Origin: Qipengyuania intermedia
Lineage (GTDB): Bacteria > Pseudomonadota > Alphaproteobacteria > Sphingomonadales > Sphingomonadaceae
NCBI RefSeq assembly: GCF_019711615.1
Contig: NZ_JAIGNS010000003.1
Coordinates: 62,001-126,000, forward strand
DNA: 64,000 nt
Direction: 5' to 3'
The position numbers and the translations under genes are program-made. The stretch's first letter is position 1. Each line of letters opens with the position of its first letter. The notes beneath the pieces were generated by a model. That model had not been told where the DNA came from. It saw nothing but the letters and a program-made list of their open reading frames with translations, and did not search any database. Positions 1 through 9,149 of the stretch are shown here, piece after piece.

Positions 1-354
1 AATATCGAGCGCCGCGGTGATGACGAATACCGCATCACGCTGGCAGTCGCGGGCTTTCGTCCCGAAGACCTTGATATCACAGCGCAGCAGAACCTGCTGA
101 CGATCAACGGGCGTAAACGCGATGACCAGCCCGACGGCGATATGCTGCATGTCGGCATCGCCAATCGCGGGTTCGAACGCCGGTTCGATCTGGCAGACTA
201 TGTGCGCGTCGAGAATGCCGACCTCAAGGACGGCATGCTCGTCATCGATCTCGTGCGTGAAGTACCCGAAGCGATGAAGCCCAAGAAGATTGCAATCGGC
301 GGGCAGAAGCCGCTCGAGATCGTCAAAGGCGAAGATGACAGCGCTGCTGCGTAA
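1..354 (+). CDS. Hsp20/alpha-crystallin small heat-shock protein (5' truncated)
   Basis: C-terminal 117 residues of a small heat-shock chaperone of the IbpA type, which holds unfolding proteins in a refoldable state in the cytoplasm. The frame is open from the first base, so the N-terminus lies outside the window. Visible alpha-crystallin features are the beta-strand stretch RITLAVAGF, the segment LLTINGRK, the IbpA-like NRGFERRFDLADYV, and DLKDGMLVIDLVREVPEA, followed by a short tail with the IxI-like KKIAI. A strong hairpin lies 26 bases after the stop. Family assignment is firm; which paralogue it is cannot be told. Confidence 0.9.
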   Translation, partial: NIERRGDDEYRITLAVAGFRPEDLDITAQQNLLTINGRKRDDQPDGDMLHVGIANRGFERRFDLADYVRVENADLKDGMLVIDLVREVPEAMKPKKIAIGGQKPLEIVKGEDDSAAA

Positions 355-379
355 ACTACATTCCGATCCGGAAACGAAA

Positions 380-407
380 GGGGGCGGTACCCGAAGGTGC
401 CGCCCCC
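380..407 (+). terminator. GC-rich hairpin after hsp20
   Basis: Arms 380-391 and 396-407 pair over 12 bases with one G-T wobble around a CGAA tetraloop. It starts 26 bases after the hsp20 stop, which suits termination or 3'-end protection of that mRNA. There is no T-run after it (GCGACG follows), so intrinsic termination may be inefficient. Confidence 0.55.
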
Positions 408-569
408 GCGACGTCTAGCGCCGCCAAGCCCCTAATTCGGTTGTCCGGGTCGCAGAAGACAACCGAGTTCGAGGCAAGCCCACCGCTTGCTGGCGCAGCG
501 TTAGTCTGTAAATTCAAGGGTCTGCGACCGCTGTGCAGTTAGATGTCTGCATCAAATGCAACAAAAGAT

Positions 570-602
570 AAAGGCCCCCTTTTTCCGGAAAAGGGGGCCT
601 TT
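570..602 (-). terminator. Bidirectional terminator serving tpiA-secG-pyrG
   Basis: A perfect 14-base stem (570-583 with 589-602), AAAGGCCCCCTTTT against AAAAGGGGGCCTTT, around the loop TCCGG. On the minus strand the stem is followed by TTTATCTTTT-like sequence, giving a good intrinsic terminator about 80 bases after the pyrG stop. Read on the plus strand it could also end any transcript coming from the hsp20 side. Confidence 0.8.
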
Positions 603-681
603 GTCGCGTTGGTACAAATTGGAAAAACACGCCATGTGAGAAAACAAGTGTTTACGTTCACACGAGGTTTGAAAAAAATTT

Positions 682-2316
682 TTAGACGAGGCGTTCCTGG
701 GTCAGCGCCGCGCCGATAAATCCGGCAAAAAGCGGATGCGGATCAAAGGGTTTGGACTTCAGTTCGGGATGGAACTGGACGCCGACGAACCAAGGATGAT
801 CGGGCCGCTCGACGATTTCGGGAAGCAATCCGTCCGGCGACATGCCCGAGAAAATCAGCCCCTGCTTTTCGAGTGGCTCGATATAGGCGCCGTTGACTTC
901 GTAGCGATGGCGGTGCCGCTCGGAAATCTCGCTCTTCCCGCCATAGATTGCGGAGACATGGCTGTTCGCGGCAAGCTTTGCATCATAGGCCCCAAGGCGC
1001 ATTGTCCCGCCGAGGTCCCCGCCCGCTTCGCGTTTCTCGAGGCCTTCCTGCGTCATCCATTCGGTAATGATGCCGACAACCGGCTCTTCTGTACTACCGA
1101 ACTCGGTCGAGCTGGCCTTTTCGAAACCTGCCGAGCGCGCACCTTCGATGCACGCCATCTGCATACCTAGGCAGATCCCAAGGAAAGGGACCTTGCGTTC
1201 GCGGGCGAAGCGTACGGCTGCAATCTTGCCTTCGCTGCCGCGTTCACCAAAGCCGCCGGGCACGAGGATACCATGCATCGGCTCAAGCTGGGCCGCGATA
1301 TCGCTGTCGCCCTGTTCGAAGACTTCGGCGTCGATCCACTTGATGTTGACCTTGACGCGGTGCGCCATGCCGCCGTGAACGAGTGCCTCGTTGAGGGATT
1401 TGTAGGCGTCCTGAAGACCGACATACTTGCCGACCACGCCGATGGTGACCTCGCCTTCCGGATTGGAGTGGCGATCCACCACATCGTACCAGCGGGACAG
1501 GTCGGGTTCGGGCGCATCGGTGATGCCGAAGCCGCGCAGGACTTCGGTGTCGAGACCTTCTCCGTGATACTGCAGCGGGACCGAATAGATCGACGGGGCA
1601 TCGAGAGCGGGGATGACTGCTTCCTTGCGCACGTTGCAGAAGTTCGCAATTTTCTGGCGTTCCCCGTCGGGGATCGGATGTTCCGCGCGGCACAGCAGCA
1701 CGTCGGGCTTGATGCCGAGGCTGGCGAGTTCACGGACCGAGTGCTGGGTCGGCTTCGTCTTAAGCTCGCCCGCGGCCGCAATATAGGGCACCAGCGTCAC
1801 ATGGACGCTGAGCGACTGCATGGGCTCCAGCTCGTTACGAAGCTGGCGGATAGCCTCCATGAATGGAAGGCTTTCGATATCGCCGACAGTGCCGCCAATT
1901 TCGCACAGGATGAAATCGTGGTCGTCCTGGCCTGCGAGCGCGAATTCCTTGATCGCATCGGTCACATGCGGGACCACCTGGACCGTCGCGCCGAGGTAAT
2001 CGCCGCGCCGCTCCTTGGCGATGATCTGCTGGTACACCCGGCCAGAGGTGATGTTGTCGCCCTGGTGGGCGGATACGCCGGTGAAGCGTTCGTAGTGACC
2101 GAGATCGAGATCGGTCTCCGCCCCGTCGTCCGTCACATAGACTTCGCCATGCTGATACGGGCTCATCGTGCCCGGATCGACATTGAGATAGGGATCGAAT
2201 TTGCGGATGCGGACCTTGTACCCGCGCGCCTGGAGAAGCGCTGCGAGGCTCGCAGCCATGAGACCTTTGCCGAGCGAGGAGACCACGCCGCCGGTGATGA
2301 AAATATACCGCGCCAT
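682..2316 (-). CDS. pyrG: CTP synthase
   Basis: Makes CTP from UTP, ATP and glutamine in the cytoplasm, the last step of pyrimidine nucleotide synthesis. 544 residues, the usual family length. The N-terminal synthetase domain opens with [13 protein letters not shown] (P-loop) and has [13 protein letters not shown] and [23 protein letters not shown]. The C-terminal glutamine amidotransferase domain carries PGGFGERG, the nucleophile cysteine in LGICLGMQ, and HPEL near the end for the His-Glu pair. The ATG is the natural N-terminus for the family. It is the last gene of tpiA-secG-pyrG, a common alphaproteobacterial order, and is followed by the terminator at 570-602. Confidence 0.99.
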   Translation of the reverse strand: MARYIFITGGVVSSLGKGLMAASLAALLQARGYKVRIRKFDPYLNVDPGTMSPYQHGEVYVTDDGAETDLDLGHYERFTGVSAHQGDNITSGRVYQQIIAKERRGDYLGATVQVVPHVTDAIKEFALAGQDDHDFILCEIGGTVGDIESLPFMEAIRQLRNELEPMQSLSVHVTLVPYIAAAGELKTKPTQHSVRELASLGIKPDVLLCRAEHPIPDGERQKIANFCNVRKEAVIPALDAPSIYSVPLQYHGEGLDTEVLRGFGITDAPEPDLSRWYDVVDRHSNPEGEVTIGVVGKYVGLQDAYKSLNEALVHGGMAHRVKVNIKWIDAEVFEQGDSDIAAQLEPMHGILVPGGFGERGSEGKIAAVRFARERKVPFLGICLGMQMACIEGARSAGFEKASSTEFGSTEEPVVGIITEWMTQEGLEKREAGGDLGGTMRLGAYDAKLAANSHVSAIYGGKSEISERHRHRYEVNGAYIEPLEKQGLIFSGMSPDGLLPEIVERPDHPWFVGVQFHPELKSKPFDPHPLFAGFIGAALTQERLV

Positions 2317-2417
2317 GGGAGTTGGGCCTTAAGCGTGGGGAGTGAGTCGGCGCAAGGATAAAGACGCGCAGAAATGCGCGCCGTCCACAGACGCCAGCGA
2401 AACAGGTTGGTTTTGGC

Positions 2418-2777
2418 TTAGTCTGCCAGCGGGTCGACCGGCTCTGCAGGTGCAGCATCCGGTGCAGGCGCGGCGCCCGGTCCGCCGAGCGGATCGACCG
2501 GCTCTGCCGGTGCCACGGTGCGATCGAGGGTCGATTCCACGCCGTCCACGCCCACGCCTTCGACAGCCATGGCAGCCAGTGCAATGGAAAGCACGACGAA
2601 GGCTACCGCCAGCCACTTGGTCGAGCGGGTAAGGAAGTCCGCCGCACCGCGCGCACTGAGCATGCCCGACGGGCTGCCGCCGATACCCAATCCGCCGCCT
2701 TCGCTGCGCTGCATGAGGATTACGCCAACGAGCGCTGCCGCGACGATCGCCTGAACGACGGTGAGGAAGAGGAACAT
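2418..2777 (-). CDS. secG: Preprotein translocase subunit SecG
   Basis: Small inner-membrane subunit that helps SecYE export proteins. 119 residues with two membrane segments (about 2-21 and 54-73). The family signature between them is visible: ILMQRSEGGGLGIGG and then the polar region leading to FLTRSTKW. The tail after residue 75 is Pro/Ala/Asp rich and contains APAEPVDPL twice, so it is probably disordered. It lies between tpiA and pyrG on the same strand, a typical context. Confidence 0.95.
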   Translation of the reverse strand: MFLFLTVVQAIVAAALVGVILMQRSEGGGLGIGGSPSGMLSARGAADFLTRSTKWLAVAFVVLSIALAAMAVEGVGVDGVESTLDRTVAPAEPVDPLGGPGAAPAPDAAPAEPVDPLAD

Positions 2778-2854
2778 GGGTATCTATCTCGATCGATTTG
2801 AAATTGACGCGCAGCATCTAGGCGTGCGCGGGTAAAACGGCAAGGTTTGGAAAG

Positions 2855-3616
2855 TCAGGCGTCCTCTGCCTCGGAAGCCGCGACCACGATGCCGAGGAAG
2901 CTTTCCGCCGAGAGGCTGGCACCGCCGACCAAGGCACCACCTACTTCGGGCGTCGCCAGGATTTCGCGGGCGTTGTCGGGATTGACCGACCCGCCGTAAA
3001 GAATGCGGACTTCGGCCGACTGCTCTGCGCCATAGGTTTCATCGAGCAGCGTGCGGATCGCCGCATGCATGGAAGCGATATCCTCGATGGTCGCAGTACG
3101 ACCGGTGCCGATCGCCCAGATGGGCTCGTATGCCACGGTCACGCGTTCGGCGGCATCTTCGATCTTGGGAAGGCTGGCGCGCAACTGGCCGAGCACGAAT
3201 TCCTCGGCCTTGCCCGAATCGCGAAGCTCCAGGCTTTCGCCGCAGCACAGGATAATGCGAAGGCCCGCTTCTAGAGCGCTTTCGATCTTCGCATTGATCA
3301 ACTCGTTCGATTCGCCGTGGGCACCGCGACGTTCGCTATGGCCGAGGATCACGAACTTCGCGCCTGCATCGGCCAGCATTGTGGCGGAGATGTCACCGGT
3401 ATGCGCCCCTTCCGCGCCCGGGTGGCAGTCCTGCGCGCCAACGCCGATCTGTTCGGCCTCGCGGTGGACGGCATGGATAAGAGTGTAAGGCGGGGCAACG
3501 GCCACTTCCGCCTTCATATAACGCTGGGCAGCACGGTCGATCGCGCGCGCTTCGCTGAGCATCGCGCGCGTCCCGTTCATTTTCCAATTACCAACAATAT
3601 AGGGCCGTTCGGCCAT
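2855..3616 (-). CDS. tpiA: Triosephosphate isomerase
   Basis: Interconverts dihydroxyacetone phosphate and glyceraldehyde 3-phosphate in glycolysis and gluconeogenesis. 253 residues, full family length. Active-site elements are the Lys in GNWKMNG near the start, the catalytic His in GHSERR, the catalytic Glu in VAYEPIWAIGTG, and the phosphate-binding loop ILYGGSVN near the C-terminus. First gene of the leftward tpiA-secG-pyrG group. The 213 bases between it and the rightward ppiD-like gene must hold the divergent promoters; a TATATA stretch around 3652-3657 could be a -10 element but has no clear partner. Confidence 0.98.
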   Translation of the reverse strand: MAERPYIVGNWKMNGTRAMLSEARAIDRAAQRYMKAEVAVAPPYTLIHAVHREAEQIGVGAQDCHPGAEGAHTGDISATMLADAGAKFVILGHSERRGAHGESNELINAKIESALEAGLRIILCCGESLELRDSGKAEEFVLGQLRASLPKIEDAAERVTVAYEPIWAIGTGRTATIEDIASMHAAIRTLLDETYGAEQSAEVRILYGGSVNPDNAREILATPEVGGALVGGASLSAESFLGIVVAASEAEDA

Positions 3617-3829
3617 GAAGATTTCCTGTCACATGATCGGATCTGGCTGGCGCTATATAGAGAGCGCGTGCGCAATCGCCAGACCGGGCTTGTAATTGCG
3701 TCAAAAGCGGACAGCACCTGTTGCGGGGAGGTCGCATGGCGGATAAAGCGCCGTGCTCGAAACGGTATCGCTTCGTACCCCAGCGGGTGCGGCGCGCTCC
3801 AAAGCATCGAAGAGGCATTCCCGCAAGTC

Positions 3830-5767
3830 ATGCTCACTTTTTTCCGGAATTTCTTTAAGACGAAGGTCGGCCTCGCCATTGCCCTCGCCTTTCTCGGCCT
3901 GATCGGCTTCGCATTCGCCAGCATGGATGTCTCCAGCACCGGCGCGTTCGGCGGTGTTGCTGGCGGAGACCGCGTCGCCGTGGTCGGCGATGAAAAGATC
4001 TCCACCTCTGCACTCAACGACGCCACCGGCGAGGCGCTGCGCCGCGTGCGGCAGGAAAATCCCGATGCCACCATCCAGACCCTGCTGGCCGGCGACGGTC
4101 TCGATAATGTGCTCGACGGCCTGATCGACCGCTTCGTGCTTATCGCCTGGGGTGAAGAAAACGGCCTGCGTGCAGGTCGCAACCTCGTGAACAGCGAGAT
4201 CGGACAAATCCCGGGCGCGCGTGGGCCGAGCGGCGATTTCGACGAGAGCGCTTACCAGGCGTTCCTCAATGCCCAGAGCCTGACCGATTCCCAATTGCGC
4301 CAGCAGGTTCGCACTTCGCTCTTCTTCCGCCAGTCGATCATCCCGGCAACATACGGGACCATCGTGCCGGATTCGATTGCAGAAACCTATGCGCGCACCT
4401 TCAAAGAACGCCGCCGCGGTTCGGTCGCAGTCATCCCGGCAACCGCATTCGCACCGACCGGAAACCCGACCGATGCCCAGCTCACGGACTTCTACTCCAA
4501 AAACAGCCAGCGCTTCGTTCGTCCCGAGCGCCGGAGCCTCCGCTATGCCAGCTTCGGAGCAGATGCGCTTGGCGACACGATCGAACCGACCGATGCCCAG
4601 ATCCAGGAATACTACCGTGAGAATGCGGCAGACTACGCAGCCCGCGAGACGCGCAGTTTCACCCAGTTGATCGTGGCGACGCGCCAGGGCGCCGAAGCGA
4701 TTGCCGAGCGTGTGCGCGGCGGCCAGAGCTTTGCGGCAGCAGCGAATGCTGCCGGATTCCGCACCGCGCAGCTGGAAGACCAAGAGCGCGATACCGTTCG
4801 CGAACAGGCGAGCGCTGCCGTTGCAGATGCCTATTTCTCCGCTTCCGAAGGCGGCCTCACAGCCCCTGCGCGCAGCCCGCTCGGCTGGCATATCGCCCGC
4901 GTTGACGACGTCACACAGGAAGCTGCCAAGAGCCTCGCAAGTGTGCGGGGTGAGATTGCCGACGTCCTGCGCGAACGCAATCGCCAGCGCGGGATCGCCG
5001 AGTTGGCCACGACCATCGAAGACCGGCTTGCAGACGGCGCGTCGCTGACGGCCGTTGCCGAGGAACTGAATCTCGAAATCCAGTCGACGCAGCCTCTTAC
5101 TGCATCAGGTTTCGTCTACGGAACGCAGCAGCGCGCACCCGAGGCACTGCAGCCTGCCCTCGATTTCGCTTTCCAGATCGAGGAAGGCGAGCCTGAAATT
5201 GCTGCCCTGCCCGATGGAGAAAACTTCATCGTCTACGAAGTTGCGACAATCACGCCGTCGGCCACTGCTCCGCTCGCCGAAATCCGCGAGAATGTTATCG
5301 CCGAATGGCGCCGCGTCCGTGGCAATGAAGGCGCCCGCGCCGCTGCCGATCGCGTCCTGAAGCGCGTCGAAGGCGGTGCTACGCTTGCAGCAGCACTCGC
5401 AGAAGAAGACGTCTCGCTACCCAGTCCCGACAGCCTCAACATAACCCGCGAGGAAGTTGCGCAGATGCGCGATGCAAATGTGCCTGCACCCGTGGCGCTG
5501 TTCTTCTCTATGGCGGAAGGCACTTCCAAGAAGCTGGAAGGAAGCCAGGACCAGGGTTGGTACATCGTTTCGCTGGACGACATTTCGCTGGGCGAACTGG
5601 AAGAGAACGACCCGCTGATCAACCAGGCGAAGACGCAGATTTCGCAGGGCTGGTCTGCCGAGCTTTCGGAACAGATGATCACTGCCATGCGCGCCGAAGT
5701 CGGTGTCGAACGCAATCCCGATGCAATTGCGGCGGTACGCCGTCAGTTGCTCGGCGAATCGAACTGA
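3830..5767 (+). CDS. PpiD/SurA-type peptidylprolyl isomerase, membrane-anchored chaperone
   Basis: Periplasmic folding helper anchored in the inner membrane at the Sec exit, by analogy with PpiD. The ATG at 3830 gives 645 residues starting MLTFFRNFFKTKVG; the frame stays open upstream but that part overlaps tpiA and is not family-like. One membrane helix (about 14-32) is followed by a SurA-like N-terminal chaperone region (VAVVGDEKISTSALND through SLFFRQSI). A parvulin domain follows around residues 265-370 (TRSFTQLIVATR ... SPLGWHIARVDDV), then a C-terminal chaperone half. Divergent from tpiA and directly followed by trpE, as in other alphaproteobacteria. Confidence 0.93.
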   Translation: MLTFFRNFFKTKVGLAIALAFLGLIGFAFASMDVSSTGAFGGVAGGDRVAVVGDEKISTSALNDATGEALRRVRQENPDATIQTLLAGDGLDNVLDGLIDRFVLIAWGEENGLRAGRNLVNSEIGQIPGARGPSGDFDESAYQAFLNAQSLTDSQLRQQVRTSLFFRQSIIPATYGTIVPDSIAETYARTFKERRRGSVAVIPATAFAPTGNPTDAQLTDFYSKNSQRFVRPERRSLRYASFGADALGDTIEPTDAQIQEYYRENAADYAARETRSFTQLIVATRQGAEAIAERVRGGQSFAAAANAAGFRTAQLEDQERDTVREQASAAVADAYFSASEGGLTAPARSPLGWHIARVDDVTQEAAKSLASVRGEIADVLRERNRQRGIAELATTIEDRLADGASLTAVAEELNLEIQSTQPLTASGFVYGTQQRAPEALQPALDFAFQIEEGEPEIAALPDGENFIVYEVATITPSATAPLAEIRENVIAEWRRVRGNEGARAAADRVLKRVEGGATLAAALAEEDVSLPSPDSLNITREEVAQMRDANVPAPVALFFSMAEGTSKKLEGSQDQGWYIVSLDDISLGELEENDPLINQAKTQISQGWSAELSEQMITAMRAEVGVERNPDAIAAVRRQLLGESN

Positions 5768-5775
5768 GGCCGCTC

Positions 5776-7290
5776 TTGGCGAACAATCTCGAGGGAACCG
5801 AGCGGGCGAGGGTAGAACTCGAAGCCGGTCGCCCTTCCCTCGTTTGGCGCAAGGTCGTTGCCGACACCGTGACCCCGGTAGGTGCTGCGCTCAACCTCAT
5901 GGAGGACGGGCGCGGCGACTTCCTGCTGGAATCGGTCGAAGGCGGAGAGGTTCGGGGGCGCTACAGCCTCCTTGGCCTCGACCCGGACCTCGTCTTCCGC
6001 GCCGAGGGAGACAATGCCGCAATCAACCGTGAATGGAAGCGGGACCGTGACCGGTTCGAAACGTGCGCAGCACTGACGCTGGACGCGCTTCGTGCGCTGT
6101 TGGCCGAGTGCCGCTTCGAGGTTCCCCAGGAGCTGCCGCCTGCGCTTGCCTGCCTGGTCGGCTATTTCGGTTACGAGACTATCGGTCTCGTCGAGAAACT
6201 CCCGCAGCCAAAGCCCGCGCCTATAGAAGTGCCGGACATGCTGTTCGTCCGACCGACGCTGATCCTCGTCTTCGACAATCTGTCCGACCAGCTGTTCTGC
6301 GTCGCGCCCTTGTGGGCAGATGCAGACCGGCCCGACGGACTGATCTCCCGCGCTGCGGAGAGAATCGACACTGCCTTGTCACGTTTGGGCGCAGCTGTCG
6401 TTCCTGGCCGTGAGGACACATCTGCCCTCCCCGAAATCCAGCCCCAACCCACGATGGCGGCTGAGGATTACGAAGCAATGGTGGTTCGGGCCAAGGAATA
6501 CATCGCAGCAGGCGATATCTTCCAGGTAGTGCTGTCCCAGCGCTTTACCGCGCCCTTCCCGCTGCCCCCGATCGCGCTATACCGCTCGCTACGGCGCGTG
6601 AACCCGTCTCCCTTCCTCTATTTCCTCGACATGCCGGGGTTCGCGATCGTGGGTTCCAGTCCGGAAATACTCGTTCGCGTACGCGACGACGAGGTGACGA
6701 TCCGCCCGATCGCCGGAACGCGGCCACGAGGCGCGACGTCCGCACTCGATCGGGAGGCCGAAGCCTCGCTGCTTGCCGATCCCAAAGAGCTGGCAGAACA
6801 CCTGATGTTGCTCGATCTCGGCCGCAATGATGTCGGCCGGGTGGCAGAGCGCGGGTCGGTCACGGTTACCGACAGCTACACGGTCGAACGCTACAGCCAC
6901 GTCATGCATATCGTCAGCAATGTCACCGGCAAGCTCGACAGCAGGTTCGACGCATTAGACGCCATGTTTGCAGGCTTCCCCGCCGGAACGGTCAGCGGCG
7001 CGCCCAAGGTGCGCGCCTGCGAAATCATTGCGGAACTCGAACCCGCCAAACGCGGGGCCTATGCCGGCGGCGTAGGTTATTTTGCGCCCGACGGGACGCT
7101 CGACAGTTGCATCGTGCTGAGAACGGCCGTGATCCAGAACGGCACCATGCACGTTCAGGCGGGCGCGGGAATCGTCGCAGACAGCGATCCCAGCTATGAG
7201 CAACGAGAATGCGAAGCGAAGGCAGGTGCGCTATTTGCAGCCGCACGCGATGCCATCCGCCTCGCCAAGGAACCCGGTTACGGTCAATGA
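5776..7290 (+). CDS. trpE: Anthranilate synthase component I
   Basis: Uses chorismate and ammonia delivered by TrpG to make anthranilate, the first committed step of tryptophan synthesis. The likely start is TTG at 5776, six bases after GAGG, giving 504 residues beginning (M)ANNLEGTERARVELEAGRP. No ATG occurs before about residue 42, inside the conserved N-terminal domain. Chorismate-binding motifs are clear: GDIFQVVLSQRF, NPSPFLYFLD, GSSPEILVR, RPIAGTRPRG, LLDLGRNDVGRV, FPAGTVSGAPKVRA and CIVLRTA. The stop overlaps the next ATG (ATGA). Start confidence is lower than product confidence. Confidence 0.96.
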   Translation: MANNLEGTERARVELEAGRPSLVWRKVVADTVTPVGAALNLMEDGRGDFLLESVEGGEVRGRYSLLGLDPDLVFRAEGDNAAINREWKRDRDRFETCAALTLDALRALLAECRFEVPQELPPALACLVGYFGYETIGLVEKLPQPKPAPIEVPDMLFVRPTLILVFDNLSDQLFCVAPLWADADRPDGLISRAAERIDTALSRLGAAVVPGREDTSALPEIQPQPTMAAEDYEAMVVRAKEYIAAGDIFQVVLSQRFTAPFPLPPIALYRSLRRVNPSPFLYFLDMPGFAIVGSSPEILVRVRDDEVTIRPIAGTRPRGATSALDREAEASLLADPKELAEHLMLLDLGRNDVGRVAERGSVTVTDSYTVERYSHVMHIVSNVTGKLDSRFDALDAMFAGFPAGTVSGAPKVRACEIIAELEPAKRGAYAGGVGYFAPDGTLDSCIVLRTAVIQNGTMHVQAGAGIVADSDPSYEQRECEAKAGALFAAARDAIRLAKEPGYGQ

Positions 7291-8138
7291 AATACCTTCT
7301 GGTCGCACTCCCAGCCCTGATCCTCTCCTCCTGCGAGCCTCCGCCTGCAGGAGAGCCTGTGACGCGCACGCGCATCGACGGGCAGCCCGGCGCATCTCCG
7401 GCCGCGACGGCATCCCCTGACGAAGCGCCCTCCGTCGCGTCGGAAGTCGAAAGCGCATGCCGTTCGATCATCTTCGAAGACACTTCTCTCACCCATTGCC
7501 TTGCGGTCCCATCGCGCCATCGGATCGCCATGACGTTGGGTCCCGATGGCGGAGAACCTTATCGCAGCCTGACGAGTTTCTCGCGTGCCCGTGGCGAAGA
7601 AAGTCTGGCATTCGCGATGAATGCGGGAATGTTCGGCGATGACGGGAGGCCGATCGGATACTTTGTAGTCAATTCGCAGCGCTTGAAGGAACTCAATACG
7701 GCAGACGGGGAAGGTAACTTCCATATGAAGCCGAACGGGGTTTTCTACGGTTCGGGAGACAAGTGGGAAATCCGTACCACCGAAGACTTCCTCGCCAATG
7801 TGTCCGACCGTCCGGAATTCGGGACGCAGTCCGGCCCAATGCTGGTCATCGACGGCAAGATCCATCCGGAAATCACGCAAAACGGTCCGTCGCGTTACGT
7901 CCGTAACGGCGTCGGCATCGACGAGCGGGGGCGCGCCCATTTCGTGATTTCAAACGCCCCGCTGTCGTTCGGTAAGCTGGCTCGCTTCTTCAAGGACGAG
8001 TTGAACGCTACCAACGCGCTGTTCCTGGACGGAAACGTGTCGGCCCTGTGGAACCCCGCGACGGATCGGCTCGATACCGGCGCGCCGATCGGCCCGATCG
8101 TTGTGGTCGAAAGAAAGGACACCTCCGATGACGAATGA
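7287..8138 (+). CDS. Lipoprotein with phosphodiester glycosidase (NAGPA/DUF2233-like) domain
   Basis: 283 residues. The ATG at 7287 overlaps the trpE stop (ATGA). The N-terminus MKYLLVALPALILSSC is a lipoprotein signal peptide with lipobox LSSC, so the protein should be lipid-anchored in the cell envelope. The body has the look of the phosphodiester glycosidase family that includes the uncovering enzyme NAGPA: FAMNAGMFGDDGRPIGYFV, NFHMKPNGVFY, TQSGPMLVIDGKIHP, RNGVGID and ALFLDGNVSALW. The substrate is unknown. Its place between trpE and trpG has no obvious metabolic link to tryptophan. Family call fairly good, function inferred. Confidence 0.8.
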   Translation: MKYLLVALPALILSSCEPPPAGEPVTRTRIDGQPGASPAATASPDEAPSVASEVESACRSIIFEDTSLTHCLAVPSRHRIAMTLGPDGGEPYRSLTSFSRARGEESLAFAMNAGMFGDDGRPIGYFVVNSQRLKELNTADGEGNFHMKPNGVFYGSGDKWEIRTTEDFLANVSDRPEFGTQSGPMLVIDGKIHPEITQNGPSRYVRNGVGIDERGRAHFVISNAPLSFGKLARFFKDELNATNALFLDGNVSALWNPATDRLDTGAPIGPIVVVERKDTSDDE

Positions 8139-9090
8139 TCTGCGGACGCTCTATCCCGAGATCGAGCCGTACGAAACAGGAATGCTCGACGTAGGCGAAG
8201 GCCATTCGCTCTATTACGAGCGCGTCGGCACCCCGGGAGCGAAGGCCGCAGTCTTCCTGCACGGTGGCCCTGGCGGCGGCATGAGCCCCGATCACCGGCG
8301 GCAGTGGGACCCGGAACTCTATGACGTCCTGCTGTTCGACCAGCGCGGCTGCGGAAAGTCCCTTCCATTCGCCGAGATCGAGAACAACGACACCTGGCGG
8401 ATCGTGGAGGACATCGAACGCCTGCGTGAAATGTGCGGCCACGAGAAATGGCAGGCATTCGGCGGGAGCTGGGGTTCGACCCTCGCGCTCGCCTATGCCC
8501 AGAAATATCCGGAACGGGTCAGCGAACTGGTGTTGCGCGGGGTGTTTCTTGCCCGTGCCCAGGAAAAGCGCTGGCTCTACAGCTATGGCGCGAGCGAGAT
8601 CATGGCCGAGGCCTGGGACGACTTCGTCTCGATCATTCCAGAAAACGAGCGTGAGGACCTGGTCCAGGCTTATCACGCTCGCCTCACGAGCCCCGACGAA
8701 AAAACAAGGCTGACGGCGGCGAAGGCATGGTCGATCTGGGAAGGCCAGGTGGCGACTCTGTTGCCCAATCCGGATTTGCTGGAAAGCTTTGCCGACGCGT
8801 CGAAGGCGCTGCCTTTTGCCCGCATTTGTGCTCGCTATTTCCTCAACGACTTCTATCTCGAAGAAGCGCAGCTGCTTCGCGACGTCGGCAAGATTGCCGG
8901 TATCCCGGGCATCATCGTGCAGGGTCGTCACGACATCTGCACCCCGCCGACCAGCGCGTGGGAGCTGAAGAAGGCGTGGCCCGAAGCGAAACTGCACATC
9001 GTCCACGACGCCGGCCACAGCGCCAGCGAGCCGGGGATCGTCGACGGGCTGGTACGCGCAACAGATGAACTCGCAGGCAAGCAGGCCTGA
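8128..9090 (+). CDS. pip: Proline iminopeptidase, alpha/beta hydrolase (S33)
   Basis: Removes N-terminal proline from peptides in the cytoplasm. The ATG at 8128 overlaps the previous gene by 11 bases and is preceded by AAAGGAC; 320 residues, the usual length. The oxyanion-hole motif HGGPGGG, DQRGCGKS, the nucleophile serine in GGSWGS, the aspartate in GRHDICTP and the histidine in DAGHSA complete the S33 triad. It sits between the lipoprotein gene and trpG in the trp operon, in the same direction; cotranscription is likely. Confidence 0.95.
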   Translation: MTNDLRTLYPEIEPYETGMLDVGEGHSLYYERVGTPGAKAAVFLHGGPGGGMSPDHRRQWDPELYDVLLFDQRGCGKSLPFAEIENNDTWRIVEDIERLREMCGHEKWQAFGGSWGSTLALAYAQKYPERVSELVLRGVFLARAQEKRWLYSYGASEIMAEAWDDFVSIIPENEREDLVQAYHARLTSPDEKTRLTAAKAWSIWEGQVATLLPNPDLLESFADASKALPFARICARYFLNDFYLEEAQLLRDVGKIAGIPGIIVQGRHDICTPPTSAWELKKAWPEAKLHIVHDAGHSASEPGIVDGLVRATDELAGKQA

Positions 9091-9149
9091 CGCCGCGCGA
9101 CGCAAAGCTTGCTTGAAACCCGCCGCCCGCCAAGCCATTGACGAGCCGA

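Larger units (their letters stand above)
355..681. other. Hairpin-rich non-coding gap between hsp20 and pyrG
   Basis: No credible coding frame in 327 bases. It holds at least four inverted repeats: 380-391/396-407 (GC-rich), 434-445/458-469 (12 pairs including one wobble, 12-base loop), 474-479/485-490 (6 pairs), and 570-583/589-602 (terminator-like). The middle two hairpins followed by a terminator give the outline of a small structured transcript of about 170-200 bases, but no known RNA family was recognised and no promoter is clear. It could equally be 3' UTR of hsp20. Confidence 0.5.

Noticed and set aside
1273-2361. 362-residue open frame opposite pyrG
   Set aside because: Antisense shadow; pyrG is certain.
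3317-3829. Long N-terminal extension of the ppiD-like frame
   Set aside because: Overlaps tpiA and is not family-like; the ATG at 3830 just before the membrane helix fits.
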